From assembly GCA_947044405.1 (NCBI GenBank), contig CAMRHE010000067.1, positions 5,523,501 through 5,587,500 of the forward strand: a stretch of DNA of 64,000 nt. The letters are read 5' to 3'. This DNA comes from Leptodactylus fallax (taxonomy: Eukaryota > Chordata > Amphibia > Anura > Leptodactylidae). The position numbers were made by a program, and so were the translations under genes. Below the pieces are notes generated by a model. That model had not been told where the DNA came from, searched no databases, and saw only the letters and a list, made by a program, of their open reading frames with translations. This document shows positions 22,392 to 33,499 of this stretch, piece after piece. Numbering within the stretch: position 1 is the stretch's first letter; the number at the start of each line of letters is the position of its first letter.

Positions 22392-22850
22392 ACAGTACAG
22401 TACAATGTAAAAGTTTTAGGTAGGCTGCAATACTTTGAATACTTAAAAAAATGTTATATTAATATGTTAATAGTTTATTTTTGTCAATTAATAGCATGAA
22501 CTGAATGAACAAAAGAGAAATCTAAATCACATCAATATTTGGTGTGACTGCCCTTTGCCTTCAAAACAGTATCAATTCCTCTAGGTACACTTACAGACAG
22601 GTTGCTCTAAACATCTTGGAGAACTGCGCACAGATCTTCTGTGGATGTTGCTTACTCCAATCCTTCTGTCTCTTCATGTAATCTCAGACAGACTGGATGA
22701 TGATGAGATCAGGGCTCTGTGGGGGCCGTAGCATCACTTTCAGGACTCCTCCTCCAAAGGGCAAAGGTCACACCAAATATTGATGGAATTTAGATTTCTC
22801 TTTTGTTTATTCACTTCATTTTGTCACTTGATAATATATTGCACTGTGTT
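22392..22850 (-). mobile_element. Tc1-derived MITE (family T), near full length
   Basis: The left end is tacagtacaatgtaaaagtt, with 'caatatttggtgtgactgcc' inside. On the minus strand a piece of transposase C-terminus (region encoding the SPDLN-type motif and MKRQ) is followed by the other arm. The joint between the arm and the C-terminal coding piece ('ggaggaggagtcctg' read on the minus strand) is shared with the copy at 43150. Non-coding as it stands. Confidence 0.75.
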
Positions 22851-23439
22851 GGTTGCTGTCTCCTATTGACAGGTACAATTGATCTGTGGTTATACCTAGA
22901 TGTTATACCGTTGGGTATGACCATGTGCTGGCTGCAGTGTGATGTCTAGATAACATCAGGACAAAGACTTATTATACAAGATGATATTCTAAGTCTTTTG
23001 AGGGTCTTCACTGCTATGGCAGTAGATCATTTCTGCCTGTTCTAGGTCATCCTAAAAAGCAGCCTACTACATCATGAAGCACCAGTCTATGAGTGTGACT
23101 GTGAGTATTGCCTGTGAGAACTGGATTGTCACTTATTGCCTTGTATAAACTCGGGTAATAGAAGTTGTTGCTTTGGAGTACTGTAATGTTGTGTATGTCA
23201 TACTCTGTTCTACAATCAAGACCGGCAAAGTTCGGTGCCAGCATATGAGTTCTTGGGTGGCTCTTTTGCACACAACTATGCTCCACCACTATACAGTACC
23301 ATAAATTTGGCAAAAATAAAAATAGAAACTTGCAGGAAACCTGGCAGTGTCTGAACTGGAAAGGCAGGGGATCAGTACAGTCACTGTGAATTTGTTATTT
23401 CACAAAACAACTGTTAGAGTTCAAATGCAAGGTCATCAA
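22851..23439. other. Unassigned sequence
   Basis: No feature recognised. Confidence 0.3.
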
Positions 23440-23965
23440 AAGCAGGAGCTGGCTGATAATAGCGAGCATTAGAGACAGCTATCTAAAATCAGCACAGTAC
23501 TGCAAGCCAATACAGAACCCCAGACGCCTTCACCAGTGCCAGCCACAAAGCCAGTTGGACTTTGTTGAATCTGAAAGTCTGAACTGTCACTAACAGAAAA
23601 CTGTGCAAGTAATAAACGCACTGCAAACTGAAATAAAAACAAAACCCACTATTGACTTACAGAGCAGACCAGGAACAGGAGAACAGTCGTACAGGCACAG
23701 GTCAGAACTAGAAGAGGACATCAGAGGTAAAAATCAAAAGACCGAAGCAATATCCAGAAGCAGGCCAAGGGTCAAATCCGAGCGGGCACGTCAAAGGTAG
23801 ATTCAGCAGGCAAAGAGTATCCAAAAAGCAAGCCAAGGGTCAGAATGATGCGATCATGAACAGAAACAAGATGTAGAGCCAAACTAGGAAGTAAAACAAT
23901 TAGTTGGCGCCTGTGTCAAGAGGGAGGGGTCTTATATAGGCCTCCTCATCTGCTAATTGGACCAA
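23440..23965. repeat. Possible old retroelement fragment
   Basis: Runs of 'aagccaagggtcagaatgatg' and 'caggccaagggtcaaatcc' resemble the block at 14780-15290. No frame or terminal repeat supports a firmer call. Confidence 0.25.
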
Positions 23966-24750
23966 TACAGGAAACTTCTGAAACTGCAGAAACTTCCCAG
24001 GTTGACATGGTAACCTTAAAAAACCTTTTAAAAAATTTTTTACTGCTTGGACAATGCTTTTAATAAACACAAATAAAGTTAAAAAAGTGCCAATGCAACC
24101 CATACTGTACCAGTAATATACCATGAACACATTCTGGAGTACCAGGCATATCCATGTGCTTTTCTCGATCAGCCCACAGATTTAATTGGGTAATGTTAAA
24201 TTCTTTGTTACCTTGTGGTGGGACTACAATAATATGAAACCCTTTGCTGGGGTTTTGATATAAATGACATTGTCTATTTTTCCTATTTTCTTTGACTGTC
24301 TCTTTATAATTCTTTATAATTCTTAGTAATGATTTTCTGTCTGTGTTTGAAGCTTTTATATTTCATCTATTATTTAAATCCATTTGATATCTTTCTTTCG
24401 CATCATTTAACAAGATTTAAACTTTCTCGTCAGAATTCTTGTTATTTTATAGTCACATTTGATGCAAAGCTATTGAGACCCATCGGTGCAGTCTGTTTTC
24501 ATGCGTTATCTGCTGCATTGTATGGAAAGTTAATATGTGTTTTGACTAAGATCCCATGTTGTAGAAACGCAGGGGAAAAAAACGCTGCATTTTACATTAC
24601 CAGCAGATTTTGTTTTTGAAATGTTTTTGAAAAATGCAGAATGTTAATATTAGTTGCAAAATCGCGACCGTCTTCCTTATAACAATGTATATAATGATGT
24701 TCTGCTCTCTTATCACCCCGTACTGTTGATGATGTAATTTGTTGCGTTTC
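23966..24750. other. Unassigned AT-rich sequence
   Basis: Nothing recognised apart from a pyrimidine-rich run that ends in the possible splice acceptor at 24757-24758. Confidence 0.3.
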
Positions 24751-24758
24751 CTTTGCAG

Positions 24759-24809
24759 GCGCAAGGTGTACATGCAGAATATGGTTATGCTTAGTGAAAA
24801 CATTCCATG
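24759..24809 (+). other. Possible 51-bp internal exon
   Basis: The pyrimidine-rich run tttcctttgcag ends at 24758 and the donor gtaagacc starts at 24810, bounding 51 bp (17 codons' worth). One frame is open (RKVYMQNMVMLSENIP between split codons) and another is also open; the first contains TAG. I do not recognise the peptide. Splice-like boundaries of this quality occur by chance in tens of kilobases, so this is weak. Confidence 0.15.
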
Positions 24810-25243
24810 GTAAGACCCATGACATTTGGTCTCATGGAGATGAGGGCTTATAGGAGAGGATAGGAGAGCCTTTTAGAGCGTTTCACTTCGGTTGGTTGGT
24901 CCACACTATCCCGGAAAGCAGCTATTACATCAAGAGCAATTAGAGGACTAGTCAGAGCAATAGGTAGCTTCTCATGTGGATCCCTGCCGGATCATATGTG
25001 AAAGCTCCAGGTTACTGAAGTTACTGTGTGTACTGATCACTTGTCTTGCTTATCTACAATCAAGATTGGTAAAGTTCATATCCAGTATATAAGAACATCC
25101 AGGTCTGTGCGGGGGGTATCGGTCAGCGGGTCAGCAACTGGCTGGGATATTACAGGAACACAATGCTGAGCTCACTATGATGCAGACCCGATAGCAATGG
25201 CCCCATTTACCTATGCAGTATTCAGGCCCTTGAACCTTGTCAC

Positions 25244-25792
25244 TAGAGATGAGCAAAGTATTCAAAAATTTGATTCGGCAACTTCGCCGAATTTCGCGAT
25301 ATGATTCTATTCGATCCGAATTAAATCATGGCGAATCGCGTACCAAAAACAGATATTTATTGGCTGCAGAGAGCCGGGGTGGGCGGGTGGATGGCAAAAT
25401 GGCAGAACCCCTTGGATGCCACGGTCATGTTTGACCGCGGCATCCAAGTTGTTAAAACCCTGGATCGTTTATGGAGAAGGGTGTTAGCTGTCAGTTACAG
25501 CTATCACCTGCTCCATAACCGATCGGGGATGCAGTGGTCAAACATGCCGTGGGCGCTCGCGAAGGGGTTAAAGGGATGTGACATCACAGGGCTGGCTACT
25601 GATTGGCTGCACACATGGAATTGTGGGTGATCCCGCGTTCCCAGTGTTCCTTGCCCCATGTAGAGCAGCCATTTTGAACTAAATGCAAATCGTTACCACG
25701 AAGCGTGAGGAAATTCGGATTCAATGCGAATCGAATATTTCCTGAAATTCGGATCAAATTCCACTTCTACAGCTTCGATTTGCTCATCTCTA
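25244..25792. mobile_element. hAT-like MITE with 'tagagatgagc' termini, copy 2
   Basis: The inverted ends tagagatgagcaaa and tttgctcatctcta are flanked by a perfect 8-bp duplication cttgtcac (25236-25243, 25793-25800), the hAT hallmark. Subterminal blocks such as 'gaatttcgcg', 'gattcggatc' and 'attcggatcaaatt' repeat in inverted orientation. The interior (25370-25640) is GC-richer, with no coding sequence. Confidence 0.88.
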
Positions 25793-25927
25793 CTTGTCAC
25801 AATAAAAAAAAAGACCCATGCTTGGCTGAACCACACTTGCGTCATGTTATTTACATTAGAATCAATGGGAACAGACACAGATGGAGGGGGCTCAATCAGT
25901 GTCCATCACTCTTTCATTCTTTAAGTC

Positions 25928-26376
25928 CATTGAATGAACAAAAAAAAAAGTCTAAATCCCATTAATATTTGGTGTGACCACCCTTTGGGGAAAAGTTTTG
26001 GAAGTGATGATATGGCCCGCACAGAGCCCTGATCTCATCATCATCCAGTCTGTCTGGGATTACATGAAGAGACAGACGGATTGGAGCAAGTCTACATCCA
26101 CAGAAGATCTGTGCTTAGTCCTCCAAGATGGTGGGAACAACCTCCCTGCCGAGTTTCTTCAAAAACTGTCTGCAAGTGTATCTAGAAGAATTGGTGGAAG
26201 GCAAAGGGCAAAGGTCACACCAAATATTGATGGGATTTAGATTTCTCTTTTGTTCATTCATTTTATTTTATTTATTGACAAAAATAAACTATTAACATTT
26301 CTATTTTTTAAAGGATTCTTACTTTGCAGTATTTTTTTCCATACTTTTCCAAAACCTTCGCACAGTACAGTACTCT
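25928..26376 (+). mobile_element. Tc1-derived MITE (family T), copy with transposase tail
   Basis: The left arm is truncated ('ttaatatttggtgtgacc'), followed directly by transposase C-terminal sequence, then the right arm ending cttcgcacagtacagtact. The open piece 25974-26240 reads WPAQSPDLIIIQSVWDYMKRQ and ends in the family C-terminus. The catalytic Glu position is Gln here (IIIQSVW). It is a deletion derivative, not a functional gene. Confidence 0.8.
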
Positions 26377-27110
26377 ATATATTTTAGAGCCTAGTTATGA
26401 AATCCTATTTCAGTGTAATTGAAAGTGTTGCTTCAAAATTTTCCAAAAAGATGAGTGTGGCTATGGGTGAATATATATCATAAATAAGCCTTATTTGTGT
26501 GTGTGCAGAAATACATATTACTTACATTTCAAGGGATTGTTCATAGCATGTAACTGATACAACATAATACAGTATATAAGAAATGGGCCATACATGGGTG
26601 AAATGGTTTACAATGGAGTAAATGAATTGGTTGTGGCTGATTTAGTCACCACATAATCCATAATGGCTGTGAAATCCCCTGGCGCTCAGCAATAAACTAG
26701 ACACTAAGTGAGTAATATACTGTTTTTCTGCTGTTCCATGATATATGTGACACAAGTCATTTCCATTTCGTCCAGTGCTGTAATAGTATCATGTCATCAT
26801 TAACAATAGGGTTAAATAAAGCAGGAGGGGACACTAAGTCATTACACAGAAAATTGTCTTTATGGGATCAAATAAAGGCCAAACGAGGTAAAATACTGAA
26901 AGCAACAATAAGGAGATTCACCCAATGCTGAGACCATTCCTGTAAAGACACCAAAAAGAAGAAAAAGGAATAATGAATACTAATAAATAAATACATAAAA
27001 ACACAATATTGTGTAATAGATATTACTATGTTACTATGTTCAAAAAATATTTATTAAAATACGTCAATCACAGAAATTGTAAAAAAGAACAACATCAATA
27101 AAATTCTAGG
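26377..27110. other. Unassigned sequence
   Basis: No feature recognised. Confidence 0.3.
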
Positions 27111-27112
27111 AG

Positions 27113-27255
27113 GGCTGAAACCGGCGGAAACCCAGCTCACCCCATTATAGTCTATCTAACCGCTTTTTGAGCGGACAGGGTCTCAGTTTTTTGTGTCTCT
27201 AAGCAGATCCGAAGAATGGAAACCCTAACGCTACTGTGAACCTAGAGTTAGACTC
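27113..27255. repeat. Interspersed repeat, 'aggttcacac' family, copy 2
   Basis: It has the blocks 'accccattatagtctat', 'agacaggg'-like phrases and the end 'gtgaacctagagtta', in reverse orientation to the copy at 3950. Confidence 0.5.
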
Positions 27256-27534
27256 CCATAAAACCCCTTTAAATTACAGTTTGGGAGTATAAAAAGGGGC
27301 ATTCATTCAGAAGTTGACATTATTTCTCTATGACAAGCACAAAGAGGGCACAATTACACTGTGGGGCCCAAAATGGGCCACCGTTATTGTATGGTGCACA
27401 AACAGGGGCATTTTACTGTGGGTGAGGCATTACTACCATCAGGGGCATAACTGAAGGCTCATGAACCATGGTGCAAAAGCTGAGCTTGAGCCTCCCTGAA
27501 CGATTTCTCTTCACATCTGTTATCCACGTCCCAC

Positions 27535-27574
27535 ATATATATATATCATATATATCTAAATAATACATATAGTG

Positions 27575-27626
<52 letters not shown>

Positions 27627-27644
27627 TATATTAAATAAATATAA

Positions 27645-27676
<32 letters not shown>
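27535..27676. repeat. (TA)n-rich microsatellite
   Basis: Two long TA runs (about 27570-27622 and 27650-27675) are separated by degenerate AT sequence. Confidence 0.95.
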
Positions 27677-27677
<1 letters not shown>

Positions 27678-28405
27678 GGGGGCTTTACCTTCAAGTAAAA
27701 TAGTAGCATCTAAGTATTACATGGATAAAGATAATAGGGTGTACCCCTGAAGACCCCTCTGCTCATTCCTCTTTATTAAAACAAAGTACTTTAATAGAGA
27801 TTTTCCTCTTGCTTTATTTGTCAGTATAAATCAGCCCATTTCCGAGCATAACTAGGAGCAGTTTTATGAGTCCAATAAATGGCTTTAGCCATGGCTAAAA
27901 TCTATTTTTGTCTCTTACACAGAAAAAAAAATGCATATCAGTCAATCCATTACTATCATAATAGGAGGAGTGGAATTCTTAATTGAATCAGTTAAGTGGC
28001 TGTGACAGTGCCATGGCTAATAAATGGCCGGGATGGCCGGTGATTTAATAAATCATTGGGGTCTGTAGGGATTTTCTTTAGAATAGCTCAGATACCTATG
28101 ATTAAATGACCACATGCTGTGCTCCGAGTACAAAGTGTAATGAAAGCAATGTCAGATCAGACGGTTGTTCTGTAAATCCTGGACTGATACTATGTAAAGA
28201 AACTAGTAATCCAGAAGTAGATATTCTAATCATTCATATTGGTGCGTCCCTAAGTAGTGGTTCCAAAGAAGGAGGCCACTGGCTACCTATAATTATTTGG
28301 ACATGTCGCTCTCTATGCTGGTGACTGGCTGTGGTATGAAATACACCAAGCCAGTTTGGAAGAGAATCACATGAGATCATCAGCAGATTTTCTTACTCTT
28401 AATAT
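27677..28405. other. Unassigned sequence
   Basis: No feature recognised. Confidence 0.3.
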
Positions 28406-28406
28406 G

Positions 28407-28582
28407 CTAATTAGACTTCTACTATCCAGTGGATGATCTTGGGCCACAGCAGACAAGGGGGCGTTATTTTGAGCATTCTGACAATGTCAGCCTCTGATTG
28501 GACAGGGTCATAGAGCTCAGAATGACCCCCCTTGCCTGCCTCTGTCTGACTCCACCCATTTGAGGAGTAGAAGTCTAATTAG
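28407..28582. mobile_element. Short palindromic MITE with 'ctaattagacttctac' ends
   Basis: ctaattagacttctac (28407-) is inverted at gtagaagtctaattag (to 28582). Internal halves pair partly around 'gagcattctgac' and 'gagctcagaatgac'. The outermost CTAATTAG is itself palindromic, so exact ends and target duplication cannot be set. Confidence 0.65.
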
Positions 28583-28600
28583 GACACAGAGTCCGCACTG

Positions 28601-28960
28601 TGAGGGTCACAAATCACCACGTGACAGCAAACAGATAGCAAGAATTAGTGAGCCCTCCGTTACACCCCACAAGTTTCCAGATTGTTTATTTTTTGACCTG
28701 ATGTAAATTACTTCTCTACTTAGATTGCATTTTGTTTTTTTAAGGTTTCTAGGATCCTTTGAAGGTCCATGTCTTTAGGGTATAAAAAATCTGTGAATTT
28801 TTAGTTTCTTGTATAACACCATATCTGATGAAGAGAGCTAGTATTCTCGAAAGCTCACCATCAAATATACTCAGTTAGCCTCTAAAAGGTATCGCCTGAT
28901 TTCTTCACTCTTCCACTACTTTCAATGGCTAACACGGTACAACATTATACTACTATCCGC
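28601..28960 (+). mobile_element. Penelope-like terminal-repeat fragment
   Basis: It is homologous, in opposite orientation, to 12672-12985 of the Penelope-like element ('gcaaacagatagcaagaatta', 'acaagtttccagattg', 'gcctctaaaaggtatcgcctg'). It continues about 40 bp past the other copy's end ('ggctaacacggtacaaca'), so it retains more of the terminus. No coding part is attached. Confidence 0.85.
28825..28852 (+). ncRNA. Hammerhead-like motif in Penelope fragment
   Basis: CTGATGA (28825-28831), a stem-loop with GAGAG against TTCTC, then GAAA (28849-28852). It matches the minus-strand motif at 12741-12768, with covarying and wobble changes in the stem. Helix III is not obvious. Confidence 0.45.
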
Positions 28961-28977
28961 CTAAAATTGTCAAAGAG

Positions 28978-29400
28978 AAAGTCCTCCATGGAGGAATTTT
29001 CTCTCTGTCCTGCAGAAACCCAGCAGACCCCATTTTAAGAGGACAGTCTCTCCATCTTTTGGGTCCCCATCAGTAGCATAACTAAAGTCTTGTGGGCCAA
29101 GGTGCAATCTTTTGTCCAGGGCCCCCTACCTCATCCCTACAGTGAATTCTTGATAGTGATGATTACGGGTGCTAAGGAGTTTAATCAACCTTAGTGTAGT
29201 TAGGGTAACCTGTGGGTCTCCTTGGTTTATGGGCCAGATGGAAGCTGCAATCTCAATACTGATGCCAGTGCTTATGGGCCCTCTAAGGCTCCTGGGCCCT
29301 GGTGCAACTGCACCCTCTGCACACCCTCAAGTTACGTCCCTGGTCCCCATGCAGCCCCGAACAACAGAGAGCCGAACACTAGTGTGAACCTAGCATAACT
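28978..29400. repeat. Interspersed repeat, 'aggttcacac' family, copy 3, split by a MITE
   Basis: 'gagaaagtcctccatgg', 'cagcagaccccatttt' and 'gggtccccat' on the left and 'ccgaacaacagagagccg', 'agtgtgaacctagc' on the right belong to one repeat copy interrupted at 29071-29342. Confidence 0.65.
29071..29342. mobile_element. hAT-like MITE inserted in another repeat
   Basis: It begins cagtagcataactaaagtc and ends aagttacgtccctg, an imperfect inverted pair (rc: cagggacgtaactt). A perfect 8-bp duplication, gtccccat, flanks it at 29063-29070 and 29343-29350. 'gggccaaggtgcaatc' on the left mirrors 'ggccctggtgcaactg' on the right. Non-coding. Confidence 0.9.
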
Positions 29401-29929
29401 ATAATGGCATTTGTTATTTTGCCGGACAAAAAAGTCCAGCATGCAGGACTTTTTTTGGCCAGAATTTTTAACGATGTCTTCAATTGATGTGTATCTGATG
29501 TAGATGTGAATGTAGCCTAAGATGTTGCAGATCTTATTTATAAAAAGGATGAGGACATTCAATGTATAGTGAATGGGAGTAACAGCAGCAGAGGTGTATT
29601 ATACTGTAAGGAATAGTAGTCTGCTTTGGCTTCTGACCTTGAGCTGTAAAGAATACCTGTAAAAATGAATTCAACATGTTATATAGCAGGAGATGCTGAG
29701 AAGACCGATGGTGGGAATGGTCTAATATAAATTGTAATTTATTGATTTATATCTATTCCCATTTTGGGATCTGAGTCAAGTAGTCGGAGATTGACAGCTT
29801 TCCCTGTATGAGTGTCAATCCCAAGATAACTCAGTAGGGCCACCCATTGGACTCTTTTTCCACCAAATTTTCATTGTGGCAGATTCTCTTTAATATCATC
29901 AAGGAAATCCTTGAATAAGATTTAATATT

Positions 29930-30160
29930 CTTACACTAGGTTCACACTAGCATTGTGATCTACGTCATTGGGGTCCATCAGGGAACCTGAACGACACAGA
30001 GCCGGACCGCTATTTCAGCAGTTACAGACAGACACCGGCAGACCCCACTGATTATAGTCCTCTGTGCAGGACTTTCTCTCCGTCTATTTTCGGTGATTTC
30101 TGTGACAGAGTCTCCAACATAGACTCTGGCGCAGATGTGAACCCAACCTTACAGTTTACA
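29930..30160. repeat. Interspersed repeat, 'aggttcacac' family, copy 4
   Basis: It starts 'actaggttcacactagc' and ends 'gatgtgaacccaacctta', an inverted pair, with 'gcagaccccactgattatag' and 'gactttctctccg' inside. Confidence 0.6.
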
Positions 30161-32060
30161 GTAGGAGTTACATTATCTCATATGTAATAGTATTACTAAT
30201 ATGGATTATTCACATGGCTGTGAGGTGCATATTACAAGGAAATACGCCTTTAGCTATTCTATCTGTATGTCTGTGTATGGGATCTCTAACTCCTAGCCGG
30301 ATGACTGTAAAAGTGAGACAGACCTGGAGGTCATGTGAGGATAACTTGATGTACTGAATGATTTTATGGTTAATAAGTAAACGTAAGACACAATGCTATT
30401 TTATATGTTATAATATCATTTATTGTTTTACCTGTTTCCTTGGCCACATGTCTTTAACGCTCAGCTTTCTATATGTAAAACAAGATCGTACAGGTCCTGA
30501 GGGGTAATCTGCAGTATCTGGGCCGCAGAGAAAAATGTGAATCAGTGATCCTTCCACCAACTACTGCACTTCATTTATAGTACTGGTCACTTCTATAGAG
30601 TCCTTTGGGGTCTCCACAGGATCCAGGCCTTGCTTGTGACTGCTGCCTCCACTACTACTGCCTTATAGTCCTTGTACACTGGAGACATATAGTGACTGTA
30701 ATACAAGGATAGAGACCCAATAGCAAAAGCAAAAAAATGGCAAATATGTGCACTGAATACAGATGGGTAAGAGATACATATCTGATTATATTACTATTGT
30801 AAGACCTGGTTACAATGGAGCTGTAGTCAGATAAGAGCTGCTCCATGTCTTAAGACATCTAATGTCATACCCAACAATTTTCGCAGGACTAGTCAACCAT
30901 CTAAGGTATAAGGGGGTGCCCCAACTCTTCTCTGATGGCACGTTCTGGGGAAAAGAGGATGTTTTGGTGTCACTAATAGGCTTATAGAAATGTCTGCCCA
31001 TGCCCGAGGCTAAAAAAAAAAAAAAGTTCTGCAAAGGACTGTGTAGCTTGACTTCTTGACTTCACAGAGGTGAAGCAAGGTATACTGCCCCATGTTCACT
31101 GCAGAACTGCGCATGCGCCAGAGCACCAGAGATGATTCTGATGATTTAGTGTCCCAAATTCCGTAAAGTCCCTGCCCAGTCCAAGGGAATAGACAGGCTA
31201 TCTGGACCTACTGTGGGGTGTACAAATTGGTAATGCAAAAAATGTTAATTTCTAATCCATTCCCATGCAGATTCTCTTCCAGGTGAAGAGAATGAAGTTG
31301 ATGGTCAGGTGCAGGTAAGTGACATTACCAGCCGTGCCTACCTGCTTCGTTCACTTATACATTGCTGACATCTAATTCCCAGTGTTTGCACAGTGTACGG
31401 CTCACATGCACCATACTGCCAAAATAGCAATTCTACCTATCTTACTGACGCTGGGATTCTTCAGCCAAATTGAGCTATTCACCCACAACATTGCTTTTAT
31501 TCGGCTGTACAAGATTTTAAAAAACTGTCTTATTTTTTTTTCCCAAAAACAGTGCCCCTCATGTTCATAGTTTGTATCTGGTATAGCAACTCAGCTCCAT
31601 TTAAGCCCTTGTTGCTCTGCGCAGTGGAAAGGTCTTTAACTCTATTTACTGACGTGTTGTCATGGCATCCTGGGTCTGCCATCTTATTGCACCTATTAGA
31701 TCCTATTAGGTTGTGCATAATACAAAGCAATTCATTAGTATTGCTAACATTAGTATAATATATACTATATATATTATATACTATAATATAAACATCTAAA
31801 TAATAAAAAAATATAAATAATAATATTATATAAATAATAAACATAACAAAAATATTTAAAACCACAGGAAAAAAAAAAAAGAAAAAAATTCCAAAATCAC
31901 TTTTTTTTTTTTTTTAAATCCTTCATTACATGAAAAAAATAAAAGTAATACATATTTGAGATTGCCACATCTGTTACAACCTATAAATGTATTATTTATC
32001 TGCCGACTATGTGACCTATACAGAGGTCACTGCGTGACATTCATTAACTCTATATACTGG
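30161..32060. other. Unassigned sequence
   Basis: About 1.9 kb with no recognised gene. The AT-rich 31740-31920 part may be decayed copy of the repeat at 39150, but this is not convincing. Confidence 0.3.
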
Positions 32061-32063
32061 TTT

Positions 32064-32330
32064 TAGGCTACATTCACACGACAGTGAATAATGGCCGTGT
32101 GATATCTGTTTTTTTAATGGACATCACATAGCAGTATTAATTTAAATTTCATTGAATGGGGGCTATTCACATGACTGTTATTTTGAATACACATATCCCG
32201 GATCCTCATAGATCCCCCAAACAGAAATGTATGGGGGATCAGTGAAAATGGATGCCCCTTGGGTGCAACACAGCATCACCTTTTGTGAACGGTCCCTGTG
32301 TTGTCTATAGATATTGTAGATGATACCTGT
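32064..32330. repeat. Interspersed repeat, 'ggctacattcacacgac' family, copy 1
   Basis: The phrases 'ggctacattcacacgacagtgaata', 'atggacatcacata' and 'atgggggatcagtgaaaatgg' are shared with 42405-42600 (reverse), 49015-49330 and 56486-56712. Confidence 0.6.
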
Positions 32331-32799
32331 CATGCCTGTCCTGCTTGTGATGATCATGAGAAAACTGTTGAAAAGTGATCTCTACAGAACAGGTAGTGTC
32401 AGACTATAATTAGGGTTAGAGTGAAAAACTTAAGTACTTTTAAACTTTTTTACACATTGTGACGTAGAAAAAAAACCTCTAAAACAAATCTTAAAAAGTG
32501 GCCCGCATTTACTAACAGTGTAAACGTGGACAGGCGGTCCAAAAATTCCAGTGGCTGATGCTGCATGATATTCTTGTGAACCTTTAGGTGGTTCACATTG
32601 CATTGAAAGTTTACATCATTATTTTAGATGAATTATTATTTTAGATCGTGGCACACATTTTCACGATTTAAGCCACACCCCTTTTTTATAAGCAATACCT
32701 ACTTGTTAAACTAGTAGGAAAAAATGGCCTAAAAATTAGATGTGGCATCGGACCAGATTTACTAATAGTCAGTGTAACCTTAGACAGTCTGAAATTGCA
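32331..32799. other. Unassigned sequence
   Basis: No feature recognised. Confidence 0.3.
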
Positions 32800-33098
32800 T
32801 CAGATTTATCACAATGCCTGATGCACAATTTTGGCACATCTTGGTGCATTTAGACGAAAGCTCTGTGGACTTTCTGCTTCCATTATACCTATAGGGAAGC
32901 CGTCGGCATTTCTGTATGTATAATTGACATGCTGCAGTTTCCAAAACCATGACGGTTTGGAAATCGCAGTGTGTCTGCTGTGTGTATTTTCCCGCAGTGT
33001 GGGGATGGGATCCCATCCACTATACAGTGACTGAAAAACGCGGCGCTTCTGCCACGGCCAAACCACGGCGTTTATGTCACATGGGGTCCCAGCCTTAC
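32800..33098. repeat. MITE, 'ggccccacgtggc' family, partial copy 1
   Basis: It shares 'ctctgtggactttctgcttccattata', 'aattgacatgctgcagtttccaaaacc' and the end 'catggggtcccagcctta' with the copies at 39594, 40136 and 42826. The left end is lost. Confidence 0.6.
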
Positions 33099-33419
33099 TG
33101 AAAAGCCACAGATAAAATATTATGTTATCAAATAAACTCAACTCTGCTACATCTGACCATATAAAGCGTATCTGTGGAGTTACTATCTTTTACAAGCAAG
33201 ATCTTTGCATGAAAAACACTTTAACCATTGTCTGTATTCCTTGGAATCGAGCATGATCTATGACAATCTGTGATGACATGTCTAAGAAGCTATGCTATTT
33301 TCTTTACTCTACACATCACTTGGAGTGATCATATTTGTACTCGTGCCAGGATGTCACTCGATACATAGATATATATGTATATGTGTAACAGAAACAAGTA
33401 ACGGCTTCCTCTGTCAAAC

Positions 33420-33492
33420 ATGACACCAGGCCTAGGCCTCCGTCTTCTTTTTTATGTCTGCCTTCTTGTTGACAATCTTTCGAAGGCTCAAG
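33420..33492 (+). CDS. Candidate first coding exon with signal peptide
   Basis: ATG at 33420 (A at -3) opens 24 codons: MTPGLGLRLLFYVCLL at the start, then VDNLSKAQ, followed by a strong donor, g|gtaaga, at 33493. An initiator Met, one Arg and a hydrophobic core (LLFYVCLLV) followed by a polar stretch with a plausible cleavage site after A-Q look like a secreted or type I membrane protein. The exon ends in phase 1. A TATA-like 'catataaag' lies near 33157. No matching downstream exon is recognised within the window, so the next exon would have to be far away or outside. I do not recognise the protein. Chance remains possible. Confidence 0.35.
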
Positions 33493-33499
33493 GTAAGAG

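Noticed and set aside
33150..33170. TATA box for the candidate exon at 33420
   Set aside because: 'catataaag' fits a TATA box, but AT-rich sequence gives many such matches and no transcript start can be inferred, so it is mentioned only under the exon.
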